From positions 10,801,065 through 10,865,064 of the forward strand of contig CM060852.1 of NCBI GenBank assembly GCA_030737835.1: a stretch of 64,000 bases of DNA. Reading direction: 5' to 3'. This DNA is from Acorus gramineus (Eukaryota; Streptophyta; Magnoliopsida; Acorales; Acoraceae). This document shows, in pieces, positions 47,501-60,500 of the stretch. Under the pieces are notes generated by a model. It made no database searches. It saw only the letters and a program-made list of their open reading frames with translations, and was not told the origin of the DNA. Position 1 is the first letter of the stretch, and each line of letters starts with the position of its first letter. The translations under genes and the position numbers were made by a program.

Positions 47501-50500
47501 CTTTTTTCTAAGCCTGATTTAAGTCACATATATTTTATTAACGTCATATACTCATATTAATGAGGTATAAATCTCGTTAGAAATTTTTCACAATTCTAAA
47601 AATGAATCCATCAATATTTACTTTTTTTTTTTTTTTTTTTATAAAAGCATATACCTCATTAGATGTGATATACTATTTTAAAACAAATCAAATGAGATTG
47701 TACGTAACATTTTCCTTAATAATATTATTACATCTTCAATGCATGTTTTCTATGCAATGAAAAATATGCCTTTACAAAGATAGATAATATATAATATAAG
47801 ATAATTAATTGAATATACAAAAAATCACAAAGTATGTAATTTGTTAGAAAAATAAAAGTAGATTTGTGACAACTTTCATTCGTTGGCGCTAATTTATCCA
47901 CCTGTTTGTTGGCGATTATTCGAAAGAATTTTTCATGGGACCGCGGGGTAAACAGGCCGAGGTAACCTTCCTAGCTCGACCGTAAGGTCAGTCACGGAAG
48001 TCCTCCGATATAAAAAAAAAAAAAAAAAAAAAAAACTTTCCTTCGTTATTGGGTCAGCCAACTACGAGGATGGTTCATGGTCCAAGTCAGACCCCAGATA
48101 GAGAGCCCATTGGACTTTCATCTCTCCCGGGAAATGTGATGTTTGACGAATGGCCCACATTGACATTAATGATAGATGCAGTTTTGGACTATAGACATTA
48201 ATAATGAAAAAATGTTAGACTCAATTATTTTTACTAATCAAAACTCAGATCACACATGTTATTTTTTTTAAAAAATAATAAACATTACCTAATAAGGTAT
48301 ATATTTTAATTAAAAGTGTATATTGATACATTCTGAGTTGAATGAACTCATTTTCAGTAAGTGTATGAAAAAATTGAACGAGATATACACATCGTCTAAC
48401 AAAATATATATTTTATTAAGTTTATAACGAGATATATAAAACTATATCTTGGTTGGTAAAAAAAACTGAATGTAACAAAGCTCTTAATAATGTGAACAGA
48501 TGAATACATCAAAAGTGGAAAGTGACACCCACTCCCATTTTGATGGGGTTTGGGGACAAAAGTGGAAGCAACCTTTTGGCTGGTATGTAATGATGGGCTT
48601 TTTAATTGCCCTACTTACCTATGTAACAAAAAAAAAAAAAATGTTGATACACGGAGTCTGTTTTTACAATTCGTATGTCATGATAATGTAGTATATATTG
48701 CATTATCATAGTGTATACTACACTATCATAATATATACTGCAGTTTGTTTTTTTTTATTTTTTTTTCATGAAAAAATATGCACTAATGCATCTCAGTATA
48801 TACTTTATTTCATATAAAAGCATGCACTTCAAAGGGTGAGTGTTAATTTTATTTAAAAAAAAATAGGATGAACTGTAATTAAGACTGTAACAGGAGTTAC
48901 GTGTATCTTTTTTTCAAAAAAAAAATAAAATCTCATGTACTTCAGTTTCATGTTAAATGAATACTGAACAGGGATAATATATGTTTTTTTCTTTGGATTC
49001 TTATGGCGATAGGTAAATGAATAAATGTTATTATTTTAATTTATATTTATTATAAAAAATTCATATTTGTGAAAAAATTAATTTTGAGACCATATTTATT
49101 CCAATCGTGCTCTACGTTCGGAACTTAGCCCTCATTTGAATATCCAGAAATAAAGCGGAACATGAGATTTTGGTTGTTTGAATACTCGTCACGGATGACC
49201 TAAGCCTGGATAATCTTGCGTAACCTTGCATTGACATTCCATGTATCAGCTTCAGAGCATGTAATATACATGTCGGTGGGCTTAAGTGGGCCCCACGATT
49301 AAAACACAAAATCGAGAAGCTTTTTTTGCTTTTGCAGTGATTTTCATAGTACTCCCTCTCTCACCAGTCCCATCTCTTCCTCGCTTTTCGTCCACATGAT
49401 TTCATGGTACACATGTTAAATAGTATTAATATTTTTAAATATGATAAAATTATTTAATTATTTTTAAAATTTAAAAATAGATAAAAGTAAAATATATCTC
49501 ATTAGAAAATAAGTAAAAAAACAAAAGAATGGACCCCACTATTTTTAGAGTGGGGCCCATTGTCTAGGAACTCCTCCTTTGATCAAGACAGACCAATTCC
49601 AGTCCTTATTTAATTCCTCGTTTTGAAAAGCCCACTAATGTTTAGCTAAAAGCAGTCCTTATCATTGGAGATGCTAAGGTCAGTTGCGTATTTGTGGTCA
49701 CTTACTCCAAGTACAAAAGTCCTCGGATTGAAAAGACTATTTTATAGTCAACAACAAAAACCTAACTTATTAGATTATTATAATTGGTTCCCAAATCTTT
49801 CGTAATCATCAAATCAGTGAAAAGGAGATAGAAAAGGTAAAGGTTACGGACGGCCCTTTTTTTTCCGTTCAATTTCAATGTATATGTTTTGGTTTTATTA
49901 AAATAATATTAACGATTTAATATTATCTTCAATTCTTATTAAAACCTATACTCAAATCTCATTAATAATTTGAGTAAAAGTTTCGTTTGTTATAATGTGT
50001 GTCTAACAATTTATTCAAATTTTTTTAAAAAATTCTTATCTTCCCTCAATCATTCATTAATTAGGCTTAAAATAGAGATCTGCAATGGTAAAATTAGAGT
50101 CTCTTCTGATTTTGGATAAATTTTTTAGTCTCTCTTCATTTGATATGAGTTTGGGTCAAGGGTTGGAAATGATTTTGTGGGATTTTTATTCGAATTTAAA
50201 TTTATATGTGCATCGACGTAGAATTAGAGATGCTCTAATTAAGTATTTATTTTTTATAATGATAAAAGTATATATACTCCAATACATTATATAGAACATT
50301 TTTAGAAAATATAAAAAATTTCTAACAATGTATATATCTTGTTAATTTGAGTGTATCTATCGATATATATGAGATTTAAATTGAGGCTTAAAAAAAGACG
50401 GTGCATAACAAAGCTCGAACAAAAAAAATCACATAGTTGATCAAAATTCATCCTACCACCACACTTCACCAAAAAGAGAAATTAAACATTCATCAATCAG

Positions 50501-50995
50501 AAAAGAAGATGAAATAAATTTTGAATTGTAAGCTCTATGAGTTATCATGATATATATGTATAATCATATCTAAGGATTAGCCAGGAGAAAAATGAGGGAA
50601 TTAATTAATACCATTCTCGAAAGCAAAACCCATGAAAGAAGAGCAACCAGGGCCTCCGGTGAGCCAGACAATGAGAGGGTCTTCTCTTGGGCTTCTCTCT
50701 GACTTCACAAAGTAATAAAACATGTATGACTCGTTCAACTCGTCTACCTCTATGTACCTGTTATTAACATACATGTATATCTGTCAGTGATAATAACAAA
50801 AGTACTTCTAGCTATGTGAGTTTTAGTTCATGAGAATCAGTTGGGGGAAGCTGACCCAGTTTCCAGATTGAAGGGTAGAGGACCAGAAAGACCAGGTAGA
50901 TCAGTCACTTTGAATGAGTGTGGCACTGAAGAAGCCATCACTAACTGTAGCAAGAGACCAATCACCCACCATGGGAGCTTCTTCTTTATCTCCAT
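44545..50995 (-). CDS. SCPL: serine carboxypeptidase-like protein 1 of the array (clade IA type)
   Basis: Secreted or vacuolar alpha/beta-hydrolase; clade IA members are peptidases or acyltransferases using glucose esters. Fourteen exons: 50995-50856, 50757-50612, 47225-47149, 47064-46942, 46849-46747, 46575-46538, 46078-45977, 45730-45650, 45571-45431, 45334-45263, 45177-45059, 44975-44862, 44767-44722, 44628-44545; about 461 residues. Signal peptide 1-25; ETGYIEVDE; oxyanion-hole segment [10 protein letters not shown]; catalytic Ser in GDSYSG (Ser181); catalytic Asp block [10 protein letters not shown]; catalytic His in GGGHTAPEY. Exon phases are identical to the two genes upstream, showing tandem origin. 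The 78-base intron 45572-45649 is in frame without a stop, so its retention would add 26 residues. A (GA)n run starts a few bases past the donor of exon 45571-45431. Intron 2 (3.4 kb) has collected transposons. Peptidase versus acyltransferase cannot be decided from sequence alone. Confidence 0.93.
47885..48033 (+). mobile_element. poly(A)-tailed SINE-like retroposon in SCPL intron 2
   Basis: A 149-base insert ending in about 23 A residues, flanked by aactttcattcgtt (47871-47884) and aactttccttcgtt (48034-48047), a 14-bp target duplication with one mismatch. No reverse transcriptase; I see no clear A or B box, so the parental RNA is unknown. A degraded relative is near 5490-5552. Confidence 0.65.
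48213..48477. mobile_element. TIR element, TGTTAxACTCA family, in SCPL intron 2
   Basis: Left end TGTTAGACTCAATTATTTTT and right end AAAACTGAATGTAACA are inverted. Same family as 7258-7776, 8039-8287 and 59261-59484. Non-coding. Confidence 0.5.
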
Positions 50996-52321
50996 GGTTT
51001 CCCCTCTCTCTCTCTCTCTCTCTCTCCAACCCCCCTCCCCCTTTTGTATGTTTATTCAACCAAGGTGGCAAGGAAATAATATTTTTTACAAGTGGCCACG
51101 GTGAGAGACGTATGTTACAAGTGGCCACGGTGAGAGACGTATGTGTCCAAAATTTGTTAAGGTTATTTTCACTGTTACGTGCAAATTATCTCCTTATCTT
51201 ATTTTAATTTATGAGAGTTTTATTCCGGTTATAAAAAAAAAAAAAATCAATCAATTCCATGACGTGGAACAATATTTTTTTTATTCATTCATACTAGTTT
51301 GAGTCACTAAATTGATAGTCTTTTTTTTTTTTTTTTTATCGTTGGATCAATTTATTATTATTATTATTATTATTATTATAACATGAGTTGGCATAATAAG
51401 GTTGATGAGCTTTTAAAATTAGAAAATTTTCATATCTGGAAGTATTTCATCAATACTTGTCCATATGAGTGACACGTATCCATCATAATGTATTAATAAA
51501 ATTTCTATTAATGATTTTTAATTAATAAAAAAATTTAATTTTTTGATGGACATGTGTCATCCATCTAAGCAAATACATATGAAAATCTCATCAGTACGTA
51601 TGGATATGAATTTTTTTTTTACTTTGGATGTATTTTAGGAGTTTGATGAAATTATTCTTGTAATTGTTGTACCATGACTTTGCATTTGAATTTATTATTT
51701 AAAATGTATTACTATTTCACATTTTGTCCAATGGATTTTTGTTTTTAAGTCCCTATAAATATGCATATTTAGGGATCGATCTCTCCCTTATTCATATTTC
51801 TTTTTAAGTTTTCATATTCAACCGCTTATTTGGTTTTTAGTCTATTCGTCAAACGTCCGTCTAGACACCGTTAATTTGTAAAATGTGATATTATTTTTAA
51901 GTCCTTGTAAACTATATTATTGAGTGATTAGTCCCTCCCTTCTTCATATTTCATTTTAAGTTCCTAATTTCAAACGCAGTTTTTGATATATCTATATGAT
52001 TCTTAAATAGATTTTGATTATAAATTTGAATTATTAAGAATTATCCGAATACATTTTTTATATTTAAATAGTCATCCAATAAAATTGTATGATTATATTC
52101 ATTAAATAATTCAAATTTATAATCAAGATCTATTTAATAATCACATAGATATATCAAAATCTGCGTTATTATAGTGTATAAGGTTCTATTATAGTATATG
52201 GTGCAAAAATACACTTGTGTATCTATATATATTTCAATTCATATAACAGCATGAACTTCAATGGAAAAGTGCGTGATTTTTTAAAAAAACAAATGGTATG
52301 CACTGCAATTGGTGCGGTACA
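50996..52321. other. SCPL 1 leader and upstream spacer
   Basis: The leader carries a (CT)n run at 51002-51026, i.e. (GA)n on the coding strand just before the ATG. Beyond the tandem repeat at 51086-51143 the sequence is AT-rich with an (ATT)n run at about 51353-51379. No further gene. Confidence 0.5.
51086..51143. repeat. 29-bp perfect tandem repeat upstream of SCPL 1
   Basis: Two adjacent copies of a 29-base unit containing CAAGTGGCCACGGTGAGAGA, 90-150 bases upstream of the SCPL 1 start codon, in the likely promoter or leader. A recent slippage or replication duplication. Confidence 0.85.
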
Positions 52322-52729
52322 TAGGGATGGTAAACGAGCCGAGCTTTGACATGTTCAAGCTCGGCTCGTTTATAAACGAGCAGAGCCGAGCTCACGAGCC
52401 TCAACGAGCTTAGTGTTCTTCTTTATTTTAGGATTTTTGGGGGTTGAAAACAAAATTTTAGCCTAAATGAGTCAAGTTTATGAGCTTAAATGAGCATAAC
52501 TTTGTATTGGTTTAATGTTTTAATTTTACAAAGTAGTTTAGCTAAGCTTCAACGAAGTGTTTTATAACACAAACGAGTCAAGTTTGAACACAAAATGAAA
52601 CTCGATCCAGGTCCCGAGCCTAACCGAGTTTTAAAAATTATTCAAGCTCGCTCGTTTATCTAATTGAACGAGTTTGAATGAGCTCAAACCGAGCCGAGCC
52701 CGAGCCGCTTGGTTCGTTTACCAGCCCTA
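52322..52729. mobile_element. hAT-like MITE, TAGGG.TGGTAAACGA family, best copy
   Basis: Ends TAGGGATGGTAAACGAGCC and, inverted, TAGGGCTGGTAAACGAACC. Interior rich in CGAGCC/GGCTCG. The clearest of three copies (others 22795-23822 and 29473-29975). Target duplication not clear. Non-coding. Confidence 0.65.
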
Positions 52730-54273
52730 GCTTTATAAGGGGCTGGACATACCATTTTCCTTAGAAAAATGTTAGATTCGGTCATTTTTACAATTCAAAA
52801 CTCATAATACACATGTTTTCATTTTTGTCTATGGACTAATAAGAAAAAAAAACGTTTGAAATTAGGGACGTAAAGTGAAATAATATAAAGAATGGAATGG
52901 CTAATAACTAAATAACATGGTTTACATGGATTTAAAAACAAAATCACATTTCACGATATATGGACGAACGTTTTACGGATGGACTAAAAATCAAATAAGC
53001 GGTTGAATATAGGGACTTAAAAAAAATATAAAGAAAAGAGTGATCGATCCTTAAATAGTCATATTTCCAGGAACTTAAAATTAAAAATGCCTTTTGTCCG
53101 AATGTTAATTTTTATTTTCTATTGAAGTATTTATTTAGCAATGAACTGTTAACCACGTTCAATCACGTGCGCTGAACAAAATTGTAATTAATCGTTACAT
53201 ATCCGTGCTAGTTTGGAACAAATTGAAAATTAGTAGTCGCACTTTCACTCACTCCTTTTTAGAAATTTTGAGGAAGGACAGTGTTCCCCTCATTGATTTG
53301 GTTCTGGACCCACGACTACAAAGTGTAACAGATCTGTAACAGATCTCGAGAGTGTGACCCAGACACACCAAAATGTAGCAGATCTGCTAGAACACATACA
53401 TACATACATACATACATACATACAACTCGGTTAGAGCTCTGACTCTTATCTTTCATAAGAGTGTAAGCTAGCCCCAGTTTGGATGGAGAATAAGATCTAA
53501 AATATATGGGAATTAGCCAGAATAACTTAAAAATAGGGGTTTAAAAGGCTAAAATAAATAAAAATATGTATTACAGAATTAACTAATATAAAGTAGTATA
53601 TGAATTCCAGTCAACCCTTAGAATTAAGTTATTTCAGGTTATTCAACTCAAAAACATATGTGGACCCACTTTCAAATAGTTATTTCATCACCTCTTATAA
53701 ATCAATTGTCATCATTTTTTTACATTTAATAAATCTTTATCGACACCTTATTTGTATTTTATCCAAACAACAAAAATTTTATTAATGCGTTTCCTAATGA
53801 AAAAAATTTAAAACATACCAAAAACAAAAAATCACTATCATTATTTTTATTAAAATAGTTATAAACTTCAAAATAACTTAATTCTTTTAATTAAAAAAAA
53901 AAAGAGGATTACAGTCCTCTCACGGCGTCAGGTTTGGCCTCTTGTTGGCGCTAAGAGCATCTCCAATGGACATATTAGTTAACCAAGATATTAAAGTGTC
54001 ATGTCAGCACTTTATCACTCAACTAGGCACTCATTTACTATATTATTATTTAGTTGGTTGTTACTCTAATGGACTAGCTAAATAACTAGCGAAAATAATA
54101 GTGGACCCACCTCTCCACCCATTCAAACCTCTTCACTCACCCAAAATAATATTTTTTTGAATCTTTTAAATGGTGGGGCCCACATTTGGTTGGTAAAAGT
54201 AATAGCCACATTTAACACTTCCCTTAACATATGACAGGCGGGGCCCACATTTACCTTACCCTTAACTGCTTAA
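52730..54273. other. transposon-rich spacer
   Basis: No gene. Contains an (ACAT)n microsatellite at about 53394-53424 and a stretch from about 53950 starting GAGCATCTCCAATGGAC, a signature of a common plant MITE, though I cannot fix its other end. Confidence 0.45.
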
Positions 54274-54726
54274 GCCCCGTTTGTTTTGAGAATAAGCCCC
54301 TGGATAACCCCGAATAACATCATATAAGGGATAAAGGGTATTTGGAAACCCCGGATAACCCTTGATAAAGTATACTAGAATAAACTGGTATAAAGTGGTA
54401 TATGGATTCCAACCAACCCCTGAAATTAAAGTTATCCGAGGTTATTCCGCTCAAAGAATATGTAGGCCCACTGTCAAATCAATTATCATCACCTCTTATA
54501 AATCAACTGTCAAATCAACTATCATTATTTTTTCACTTTTTATAAATCCTTATTCATATTTTATTCATATTTTACCAAAACAACAAAATATTTATTCTTA
54601 CGTTTACCAACGAAAATAATTCAAAACACAACCAAACACAAAATCACTTTATCCTTATTTATACTCACTTATGCTTAGATAAATATGTATCTAAAAATAA
54701 ATCCTATTTTCGTTCCAAACGGGAGC
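54274..54726. mobile_element. PIF/Harbinger-like MITE
   Basis: Left end GCCCCGTTTGTTTTGAGAAT and inverted right end GCTCCCGTTTGGAACGAAAA, flanked by taa at 54271-54273 and 54727-54729. 453 bases, non-coding. Confidence 0.6.
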
Positions 54727-56625
54727 TAAGACTTCTATTGAAACACTATTTTTATATTTTTTAAAAATATGATACTAACTAGTGAGTTAACATGTTCTAA
54801 GGGTCAATAATGTATGAGATCCGCACATTCAACCATATGGACAAAATAATAAGGGACCGATTATACCCACCAATCAATTTTTTAACCCACAACCCTAAAA
54901 AAATGTATAATATAGTTTCTTTCTGTTAAAAAAACAGTTAATCCCACCACCTCCCTTTCCCACTCCTTTCCACGGAGACGACGACGGCGGCGCTAACGGC
55001 GGAGGGAGTCGAGGGCGGTGTAGTAGGGAGGAAGACAGCGGAGGAGGTGGTGGTGGAATTGCAGGTGGTGAGTTTAATAGAGTAGTGGGGACATAAAAAT
55101 AAGTCGGGGAGTATCTGTTCCCTTTTTATACGTTGATAGAATATCCAATCCAACATGTATTTCTTTGTGCACTTTTGGGTGACAATGAATGAATATTATA
55201 AACGAAAAAAAATGAACGATTACCATTTTTAAATGAGGGTTCCTGATCTGTTTTTATTTTTTTAGTGCTCCTAAATAATTTTTTATTTGACAAGTAAAAT
55301 CTTATATGTGAAGGGGAATATCACGATTGAGGAGAAATCTTTGGTGTAGATTATTGATTTTGTTTGTTTGTTTTCTTGTTAGACTCATTCTCTATTTTTT
55401 AGTGTTTTGGGCATATTTGCTTTGATTTTGAAATAAAATTAGAACGCATGCCTACTATTTAATAAAAAAATATACATGTATAAACGTGCCTAATTAAATT
55501 AATCACCCGTGTTATATACATGTCACATATACATGTAGGAAAATGATTTTCGGCCCCCATGCATCCTCATTTGCTGTCTCCCTTGTTTTTCTTTTTAAAT
55601 TATACTCTCTCATTGAAATACATATTGTTATATAAAATAAAATATATACTACAGTACAATTACATAATTTTTTCTTTTTTAAAAATAAATTTTTTTACTC
55701 TTTTGTATATAATAGTACAGTATACATTGCGACATTATACTATCATAGTATCATAGTATATGAGATTAAAAAATAGATTAAGTGTATCACTGCTCTTACA
55801 TATATAGTTTAATCACATGGTGAGGAAATTTGGATGGCGTTTAAGACCACTTTTTTTTTATTAATGGTTAGAATTTTACTTTCATCACAGTTTGCCATAG
55901 ATTTGGCCCATGAGTTGGTTTTGACTCAAGTTGAGATTAAATACATCCAACCTCAATATACTCGATGATGAGAGATGGATACTCTTATCGATAATTAATG
56001 AGGATGATGAGTAGCATTTTTAACATGTAAATTTGTGACATCTTTGACCACTCATTAATTCCACATCCGGGACAACTTTAACGGGTTAGCATTTTATCGA
56101 CTTAGATCTCAATCATAATAAATTAATAAAAAACAGAAATCCATTATAACTAAATTTAAAGAATCTTAAAAGATCTTTGAAATTAATAGAAATCAAATAT
56201 GAGTTGTTATGACAAAGATACGCAAAATTGTTATTTTGAGAGCCTGAAAATAGAAAAAAATGAAAAAATAAATGCGCATTGTAGTATAGCGTAGCGATAA
56301 CTTTTGAAGATCTCCTCGATATCTAGCTCTAATATACGCCTTTTATTTCTAGCCGGTTTTTCTGCAAATACTTGAAAATCTCAAAGTAGACCCTATCGGG
56401 TTCATCACTCCCGAAACGCGTCGACCACCCGGTCTACATCTCTCTCTCTCTCTCTCTCACACATATTAATAACATATAAATTTATATTTGGAGCTAAAGA
56501 ATAAGATAATGAAGATTCATTGGCATTGTTACGGTGAAGCTCCCTTGTTTCAAAAAGACAAATCAGAATCACTACAGTGTTTAAAGCAAAACCAACTTCT
56601 GCAAAATATTAATACGGCCTGAAAC
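54727..56625. other. AT-rich spacer
   Basis: A small GC-rich island at about 54960-55010 holds repeated CGGCGG/CGACGG words but no supported gene. The remainder is AT-rich; 55600-55790 resembles the ends of other AT-rich repeats in the window. Confidence 0.35.
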
Positions 56626-57382
56626 TAGGCCTATCAACGGGTCAAGTCTGGGTCAGGTCGGGGTGGACCTGGACCCGACCCGTTTGATTGTCGGGTCCTT
56701 CGGGTCGGGTCTATATCGGGTCTCGGGTCGGATCGGGTCGACTCATTAACAAGTTCAGGCAGAACAAAGAGAAGTTCAGAAACTTTTTAAGGGCCTACAA
56801 TGGCTTTATTTTTTTTCAGGTCGGGGTGGACCTGGACCCGACCCGTTTGATTGTCGGGTCCTTCGGGTCGGGTCTATATCGGGTCTCGGGTCAGGTCGGG
56901 TCGACCTATTAACAAGTTCAGGCCATACAAAGAGAAATTCAAAAACTTTTTAAGAGCCTACAATGGCTTCATTTTTTTTTCTTTTTAATAGAGTCTAATG
57001 TATTTTAAATAATTGTTCACTATTTTAATTTTTAAATATTTTATGAGAAAACATTTGGACTACGTTTTGGATTATTATGTTTTTATGTGAAATCAAAATG
57101 TTGTAAAAATATTTCAAATGTTTAAAATTTTAAATGATTATTCAATATTTAGTTATAAATGTTTGGTTGAATCATGAGTATTAGGTTGGATCATAAATAA
57201 AGAAAAATTACATATTCTTTGGGTTGAGTCAATCGAATTCAACGGATCCATAGGATCAGGTCGTGGTGGACCTAGACCCGACCCGTTTTGATTGTCGGGG
57301 CTTTCAGATCGAGTATTTACGTCTTTTATCGAATCAGATCCAAATCGGATCCGGATCGACCCATGACCCGTTCACAGGCCTA
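56626..57382. mobile_element. hAT-like element with internal 163-bp tandem duplication
   Basis: Ends TAGGCCTATCAACGGGTCAAG-like on the left and, inverted, TAGGCCTGTGAACGGGTCAT. Flanked by cctgaaac (56618-56625) and cgtgaaac (57383-57390), an 8-bp duplication with one mismatch. Inside, a 163-base unit rich in GGGTCGGGTC words occurs twice (from 56653 and from 56816). It sits about 150 bases past the stop codon of SCPL 2. Confidence 0.7.
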
Positions 57383-57529
57383 CGTGAAACTAATCATGCC
57401 TCTTTGCATTTTAAAACAAAACCCAAATTCATCCAAGGCTGATGATTCTTAAAAAAAATCTGTATAATTTATGATGATGTGCCCAAGAAACCAAACACTT
57501 CATACCTCAAACTGTCTAGAACAGCTGAA

Positions 57530-60500
57530 TTACAGAGGCTTGTAAGCGATCCACCTCTCAAACATATTATAACACTCCTTTGGCCTGCGCTCTGGCGATG
57601 TGTGCCCCCCACCCTATGAATTCAAGATCTGCTAGCTTTTAAAGATTGAAACCGCTCAAAAAAGACTTACAAATTTAGAGTTCGCAACCATGCAGTGCAT
57701 TTGATGAATGTGAGTTGCTTACCTTTACTAGTGCAAAGGTCAAGTTGTTGGCATATGACCTAGTGTAACTATTTTGAAAAAAGAAAAGAAAATTAAAATT
57801 AAGTTAGATTAACTCCCTTGTGAGGTGAATTCATTGGGAAAAAAAAAAAAGTGATATAATGATCTCACCCTGCAACTTGGCCATCCACAGACCAAGGCCT
57901 CCAGTCATCGACTATTGGAAAATTGAGGGTTTTTATCCATGCTTGTGTTCCCACATGAGGGACATCCAAATCATGATCACCACTATTCAAGAACAAGAAA
58001 TATATGCCATAACAGGAATGGAAATTATGGAGCAATCAGTATGTATTCACATAGAATTCTGAATGTGGAAAATTAAGCTCACCTGTACACCAGAGCCCGA
58101 AAACCTCCAGTCGTGAGGATGTGATGATATGGAATACTGCTTGGAATGTCTTGGACATATGGTACATCAAAGTCACACCTTACCCACTCTTCAACTGTGT
58201 CCTGTATTATTATAAGCACAATATTTGTTAACTTATGAAACAAATTTAAGTATTCAACGACAATGTTGGGAGTTTCGTTATTGATACCAACAATACCCAA
58301 AGATACTGAATATAACATCATAAAAATGGATGAGTTCCACCAAAAAAAAATTGCAGTTACATACCATTTGAATATGAAGAGCCTCTCTAACTGTATCATT
58401 GTTTGCCCAATAGTTTGATAACATGAAACCATAGCTCTGCAGATAAATATCATTGTCTGTAAATATTTCTGTTTAAAAATCGTCAATTCTAAATGGATTT
58501 TGGTTGTTAATGTGTTTAAAAGTCAGAACTGTTTTATATAAAAAAAAAAAAAGGTTGGTTGAAAGTAACTTTTATTAAAAAAATCAGTTACTAATAGCTG
58601 TTGAGAATTTGAATTTTCAAATGGGGCCATAAAGCATTACCCGACATTTGATGTCAGGAAGTAAGAGTGGTGGCATAAGCTCTAAAGATTGATCCACCAG
58701 ATGTCTCATCTGTCTTGGGTGGGGGAGAAATGTCTCACATTTTGGCTCCAAAATATGACTTTTACTTAATCCTGAGATGCACTAATTAACAACAACATGT
58801 CAGTTCTTCCTCCTAGCAGAATTGAAGAGAGATGAGATTAATGAGATCAATTGTTGAAGTAGAACACCTCCTTTATAGCCCCAACATCCCTCACACATTC
58901 TGCATTCTTCGGCTTCGCATACTGTTCTCCTCTGCAGCTCTTCTTAGCTGACTAAAGGATCACAAACAAGTGAGTTTTTTTTTTTATTATTAACATTTAT
59001 TTGTCACAATATGGATATACATTATACCATGTATAGCTCTTCGGATATAAGTCCCATTCCAAAGGAGTAAGGGACAAACGAGTTGTCATCAAACTTTGCA
59101 TCTGTAAATGGATTTCCAGCCACATAACCCTGAGATATTCATCAATAATTAATGCTATTAATTAGCACCCAAGATGGAAATACTAAATAAATAGGCATAG
59201 TCTGACTAGAGCGACGCATGATAAATCTTACGAGGGACTATAAAATAATTTTGTGAAAAATGTTACACCCAGTACATTTTACGGTCCAAAACACAATCCA
59301 CACATGTTTTTATTTTTTATTAAAATCATATATCACATCTAATATCTAATGAAATATATACTTTTATAAAATGTAAAATATATACTTTAATGAATTGAAT
59401 GATATCATTTATAAAAAATATAAGGTATATACTTCGTAATAGTAAGTTAAAGGGGCTAGACTATAAAAAGGACTAAATATAACATCTCTCTCTCTAATTT
59501 TATTGATGAAAATTTGTGTATATAGTTGCATAGAATCCTTATTAAATTGACTAAAAAAAATCTAAACTACCTAAATCACAACCAACTATATCTAAATAAT
59601 CAATCCATCCACAAATCATCTTATCCTAGCATCCTTAAAACATAACTAAGACTACTAACAAACAAAATAAAGAAATAAAACATAAATTGTATCCCATATG
59701 CTGCATCACTATCTCACCAAATCAAATTAGTATGCAATGTGATAGAGAACAAACATTTTTAAGTGTATACCTTAAGATTGAGGAGTGGTTGTTTTCCAGC
59801 TTCAATATCTGGCATGATATATAAAGTTCAAGGAAGCTTGTCAATCTACTTGAAGAGGCAATGCTTGCTATTCTAAATGATTTCAATTGTCTGAATTTGA
59901 ATGCATGGCATAACTTCTCTATTGAATTCCCATAAACTAGAACTAGTTGTAACACAAGGATTACCTTTCACAATTTCAAGTGTAATGATGGGAGAAATCT
60001 TTCCAGAATATGAATCACCGCCAATGTAGAGAGGATTCGAAAAGAATTGTGGGTGATCATCCAGCCACTTTAAAGAACAAAAATTGTCCGAGGAGGAAAC
60101 ATTTCACATAATTAAGCTTTGCCCATTAAAATTTCAATAACTCAAATTTTATTCAGGGGATCCCACATTTTGAGTGCCACTAAATCTATATATACTTTCT
60201 CTTTCTCTTTGTGTGTTTTGTAGTTTTATTTGTTTGTCACTATTTTATTTATTTATTTTATTTTTTATTTATAAAGAACTAAATCAAATTGAGTTATTTA
60301 AATTTTTATTTCAATTTAATATTTTTTGTTGTTCCTTTTACGTTTATTTTTATATTCTTTTATTTTCTGTTCTTTATTTATTTTTATCAGGATTTTTATT
60401 TCAAAACTATTATATCTTATTTTTAAATTATCCATATTTTCTTGGTTGTTCTTTTTTTCTTACCATGATTTTATTTTACATATATATTATTTGAAAATAA

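Noticed and set aside
49131-50240. Possible MITEs ending in gagatgct-type motifs in SCPL 1 intron 2
   Set aside because: Only one end of each is convincing; boundaries cannot be supported.
54938-55156. GC-rich open frame near 55 kb
   Set aside because: Short, repetitive CGGCGG composition, no domain and no neighbouring exons.
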